This document shows positions 3,152 to 5,132 of a stretch of 5,132 bases of DNA, piece after piece (position 1 is the first letter of the stretch; every line of letters begins with the position of its first letter). This DNA is from Candidatus Nomurabacteria bacterium (GTDB lineage: Bacteria > Patescibacteriota > Minisyncoccia > Phycocordibacterales > UBA9973). The stretch spans positions 1 to 5,132 of the forward strand of contig JAPLXT010000103.1 of assembly GCA_026395935.1 (NCBI GenBank). Direction: 5' to 3'. The notes beneath the pieces are model-generated. The model had not been told where the DNA came from and did not search any database. It worked only from the letters and a program-made list of their open reading frames with translations. A program made the translations under genes and the position numbers.

Positions 3152-4030
3152 ATGACAAATATACCCACAAAAAAGTTAAACAATGGTTTTGAAATACCAG
3201 AATATGGGCTGGGTACTTGGCAGATGGGAGGAAGAAGTGAGAGAGATTTATCTAATGATGATCAAGCTGATATTAAAGCAATAAATATGGCTGTTAAAGA
3301 GGGAATTGTTCATATTGATACCGCAGAGTCATATGCCAATGGACACTCAGAAGAATTAATAGCTCAAGCGATAAAAGAAAATAATATAAATAGGGAGGAT
3401 CTATTTATTGTTTCAAAAGTAAGTGGAAGTAACCAGGGATATGATGGAGTATTGAATGCTTGCAAAAAAAGTTTAGAAAGACTAAACACGAACTATCTAG
3501 ACTTATATTTACTACATAGATTTCCAGATGGTTTTTCTTTAGAAGAAACAATGAAAGCCCTTGTTGAATTAAAAGATAAGGGACTTGTAAAAAATATTGG
3601 GGTTTCAAATTTTAATGTTGAACATTTAAAAGAAGCTCAAAGTTATAGTAAGTACCCTATAGTCTGTAATCAGGTGCATTATAATTTGAGAGTAAGAGAG
3701 GTTGAACAAATTGGATTATTAAAATACTGCCAAGAAAACGATATTATGATTGTTGCTTATAGACCAACTGAAAAATCTAAATTATTTGAAACAACACCAA
3801 AGATTATTGAAGATATGTGTAAAAAATATAATAAGACCTTCGCTCAGATTTCAATCAATTGGCTTATTTCACAACCAAATGTAGTAACCTTAGCAAAAAC
3901 TAGAGACCCTAAACATCTAGAAGAAAATTTAGGGGCTCTGGGGTGGCAAATGGAGCAAGAAGATATTGAGAAGTTGCGTAATGAATTTCCAAATCAAATT
4001 AATGTCTCTGATGTTGTTCCTCTTGGATAA
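3152..4030 (+). CDS. aldo/keto reductase
   Basis: A complete 292-residue (beta/alpha)8-barrel NAD(P)H-dependent aldo/keto reductase, normal length for the family, cytoplasmic. The catalytic tetrad is intact: D56 and Y61 in HIDTAESYANG, K89 in VSKV, and H122 in LLHRFP. Further family marks are GLGTWQMG (19-26), IGVSNF (149-154), NQVHYN (173-178) and the cofactor-end segment LAKTRDPKHLEEN (247-259). In the last of these, K249 and R251 stand where NADPH-phosphate contacts usually are. The more common IPK(S/T) motif is replaced by LAKT. The enzyme reduces aldehydes or ketones; the substrate cannot be told from sequence. It is first in a likely operon with the HAD-like gene (11-nt gap) and the EEP-fold gene. 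Start ATG 3152 fits the -10 spacing and begins the usual N-terminal hairpin. Confidence 0.93.
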   Translation: MTNIPTKKLNNGFEIPEYGLGTWQMGGRSERDLSNDDQADIKAINMAVKEGIVHIDTAESYANGHSEELIAQAIKENNINREDLFIVSKVSGSNQGYDGVLNACKKSLERLNTNYLDLYLLHRFPDGFSLEETMKALVELKDKGLVKNIGVSNFNVEHLKEAQSYSKYPIVCNQVHYNLRVREVEQIGLLKYCQENDIMIVAYRPTEKSKLFETTPKIIEDMCKKYNKTFAQISINWLISQPNVVTLAKTRDPKHLEENLGALGWQMEQEDIEKLRNEFPNQINVSDVVPLG

Positions 4031-4032
4031 TA

Positions 4033-4038
4033 TATAAT
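4033..4038 (+). promoter_or_regulatory. TATAAT just before the HAD-like gene
   Basis: A perfect TATAAT sits between the reductase stop and ATG 4042, but its last T is only 4 nt from the A of ATG. That is shorter than at the other genes and would place the start site inside the coding region. Cotranscription with the reductase is the simpler reading. Confidence 0.25.
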
Positions 4039-4041
4039 AAT

Positions 4042-4440
4042 ATGAAAACAATTTTAATTGATGCGGTGTACTGTTTTATAATAGAAAAAGAAGAAGGAAA
4101 ATTCGAAATTTTTCAAGATATGTTTGACTTACTTGAAACATATTCAAATAATAAAATAATACTTACAAGTGCCAGTGACGACAAAAGAGAATTGTTTGGT
4201 TTAGATAAAATGCCGTATGAAGTATTTACTCTGAAACACAATCCGGAAAAAACTGATCCAGAATACTATAAAACTTTGTTGAATAAGTTTAGTTTAAATA
4301 AAGATGAAGTAATATATTTTGAACACAACATAGAGGCTGTAAAAAGTGCTCAATCTATAGGAATAAATAGTTATTATTATGATAATGATAAAAAAGACTT
4401 AGAGGGTTTAAAAAACTTTTTAGATAAAAATTTAAAATAA
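4042..4440 (+). CDS. minimal HAD-like protein with altered catalytic motif
   Basis: A 132-residue, capless HAD-like protein, near the smallest size for the fold. Motif I is ILIDAVYCF: the nucleophile position D7 is kept, but the acid/base Asp two residues on is V9. Motif II is IILTSAS (T42/S43) and the motif III lysine is probably K70 in HNPEKTDPEYY. The motif IV region reads VIYFEHNIEAVKSAQSIGI, with E94 and E98 in place of the usual Asp pair, followed by the normal A..AG-type helix and strand. The fold is therefore recognisable while phosphatase chemistry is doubtful. It could be a slow phosphatase, a binding protein, or a diverged member with another proton donor. It lies 11 nt after the reductase and 1 nt before the next gene, so cotranslation in one operon is likely. 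No Shine-Dalgarno is visible. Confidence 0.75.
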   Translation: MKTILIDAVYCFIIEKEEGKFEIFQDMFDLLETYSNNKIILTSASDDKRELFGLDKMPYEVFTLKHNPEKTDPEYYKTLLNKFSLNKDEVIYFEHNIEAVKSAQSIGINSYYYDNDKKDLEGLKNFLDKNLK

Positions 4441-4441
4441 C

Positions 4442-5132
4442 ATGAAACTAATATCTATAAACATAGAAGCTAATAAGCATACAAAAACAGTCACAGAATT
4501 TCTTAAAGAAGAAAAGGCGGATGTTGTTTGCATGCAAGAATTATTGGAAGAAGAATTTGAATTTTATAAAAAAGAGTTAGCTTTTGAAGGAGTTTTTCAG
4601 CCATTTGATTACTGTTGTCATCATGTTAGCTCAATAAAAACTTATGATGTTATCTTGGAATTAAACAAGAAAAGGCATGGGGTGGCAATTTTTACAAAAG
4701 ATATTATTAATTCAGGGTTCATTTTCTATGAAGGTCAAAAAGAAAACATATTAAAATCTTATGATGAATATACATCTGACGAAAAATTTCAAAAGAACAA
4801 AACTTTAATTTGGGTAGAAACTAAAGATACTAATGGAACCTTGTTTAAATTTGTCACCACCCAACTACCTGTGACCCACAAAGGAGAGGTGACTCCGTAT
4901 CAGATCGAAATTATAAATTCTATGCTTTCTAATCTTAAGAATCTTGGTGAATTAGTTTTGTGTGGAGATATGAATGCTCCTCGTGGGCACCAGTCCTTTA
5001 CTATTATAAATGAAAATTACAAAGACAATATTCCCCTGGAATACAAAACAAGTATTGATCAAAATTTACATCGAGTAAAAGGCATTCAGTTTATGGTTGA
5101 TGGTCTTTTTACAACACCTATTTATAAAGCTT
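4442..5132 (+). CDS. endonuclease/exonuclease/phosphatase-fold hydrolase (3' end missing)
   Basis: The open frame from ATG 4442 runs 230 codons to the window edge without a stop, so only the C-terminus is missing. It has the metal-dependent EEP (DNase I/APE1/inositol-phosphatase) fold. The Asn of the first strand is N7 (LISINIE), and the metal-binding Glu is E33 in DVVCMQE. HGVAIFTK at 79-86 is the usual 'G.ai.sk' strand, H146 (LPVTH) is a candidate catalytic His, and D176/N178 lie in LCGDMNAPRG. D220 in MVDGLF fits the 'DyIf' strand; the final S/GDH motif lies beyond 5132. Members cleave phosphodiesters or phosphomonoesters in DNA, RNA, lipids or sugars, and the specificity is not readable here. 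No signal peptide, so cytoplasmic. It starts 1 nt after the HAD-like stop, indicating an operon. Confidence 0.85.
   Translation, partial: MKLISINIEANKHTKTVTEFLKEEKADVVCMQELLEEEFEFYKKELAFEGVFQPFDYCCHHVSSIKTYDVILELNKKRHGVAIFTKDIINSGFIFYEGQKENILKSYDEYTSDEKFQKNKTLIWVETKDTNGTLFKFVTTQLPVTHKGEVTPYQIEIINSMLSNLKNLGELVLCGDMNAPRGHQSFTIINENYKDNIPLEYKTSIDQNLHRVKGIQFMVDGLFTTPIYKA

Overview
The window looks like a piece of a small, AT-rich bacterial chromosome, most likely from the Candidate Phyla Radiation (Patescibacteria, Parcubacteria-like). The basis is the compact gene layout, the absence of Shine-Dalgarno motifs before any start codon, a very short divergent DNA polymerase III delta-like protein next to tiny single-span membrane proteins with lysine-rich tails, and a tRNA without an encoded CCA. 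TGA is used as a stop (505-507), so the code is not one of the TGA-sense codes known from some CPR lineages. The lineage is inferred; no marker gene in the window proves it.

Left part (1-1873, all + strand): an isoprenylcysteine-methyltransferase-like membrane protein (13-507) overlaps by 4 bp a HolA-like protein (504-1142). Two small membrane proteins follow (1161-1409 and 1432-1800), and the block closes with a long hairpin terminator (1821-1873).

Middle part (1874-2509): no convincing protein gene. It holds an AT-rich spacer with dyads and one perfect DnaA-box 9-mer, a 5' partial copy of a tRNA, an intact tRNA-Lys(TTT) at 2167-2239, and a 24-bp perfect inverted repeat that joins the tRNA acceptor strand to its terminator. 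After that comes a strongly foldable segment (2281-2421) that begins with the tRNA's 5' acceptor bases and ends with its 3' T-stem/acceptor bases. This is the least explained part of the window.

Right part (2510-5132, all + strand): a 5'-nucleotidase-like HAD protein with its own promoter and terminator comes first. Then follows a likely operon of an aldo/keto reductase (3152-4030), a minimal HAD-like protein lacking one catalytic Asp (4042-4440), and an endonuclease/exonuclease/phosphatase-fold hydrolase cut by the window end (4442-5132). These read as small-molecule and nucleotide housekeeping enzymes rather than one pathway.

A recurring feature is a -10 box placed so that transcription would start at or next to the A of the ATG. 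The cases at 13, 1161 and 3152 have identical spacing, and the latter two share the same TGCTATAAT. This points to leaderless mRNAs.
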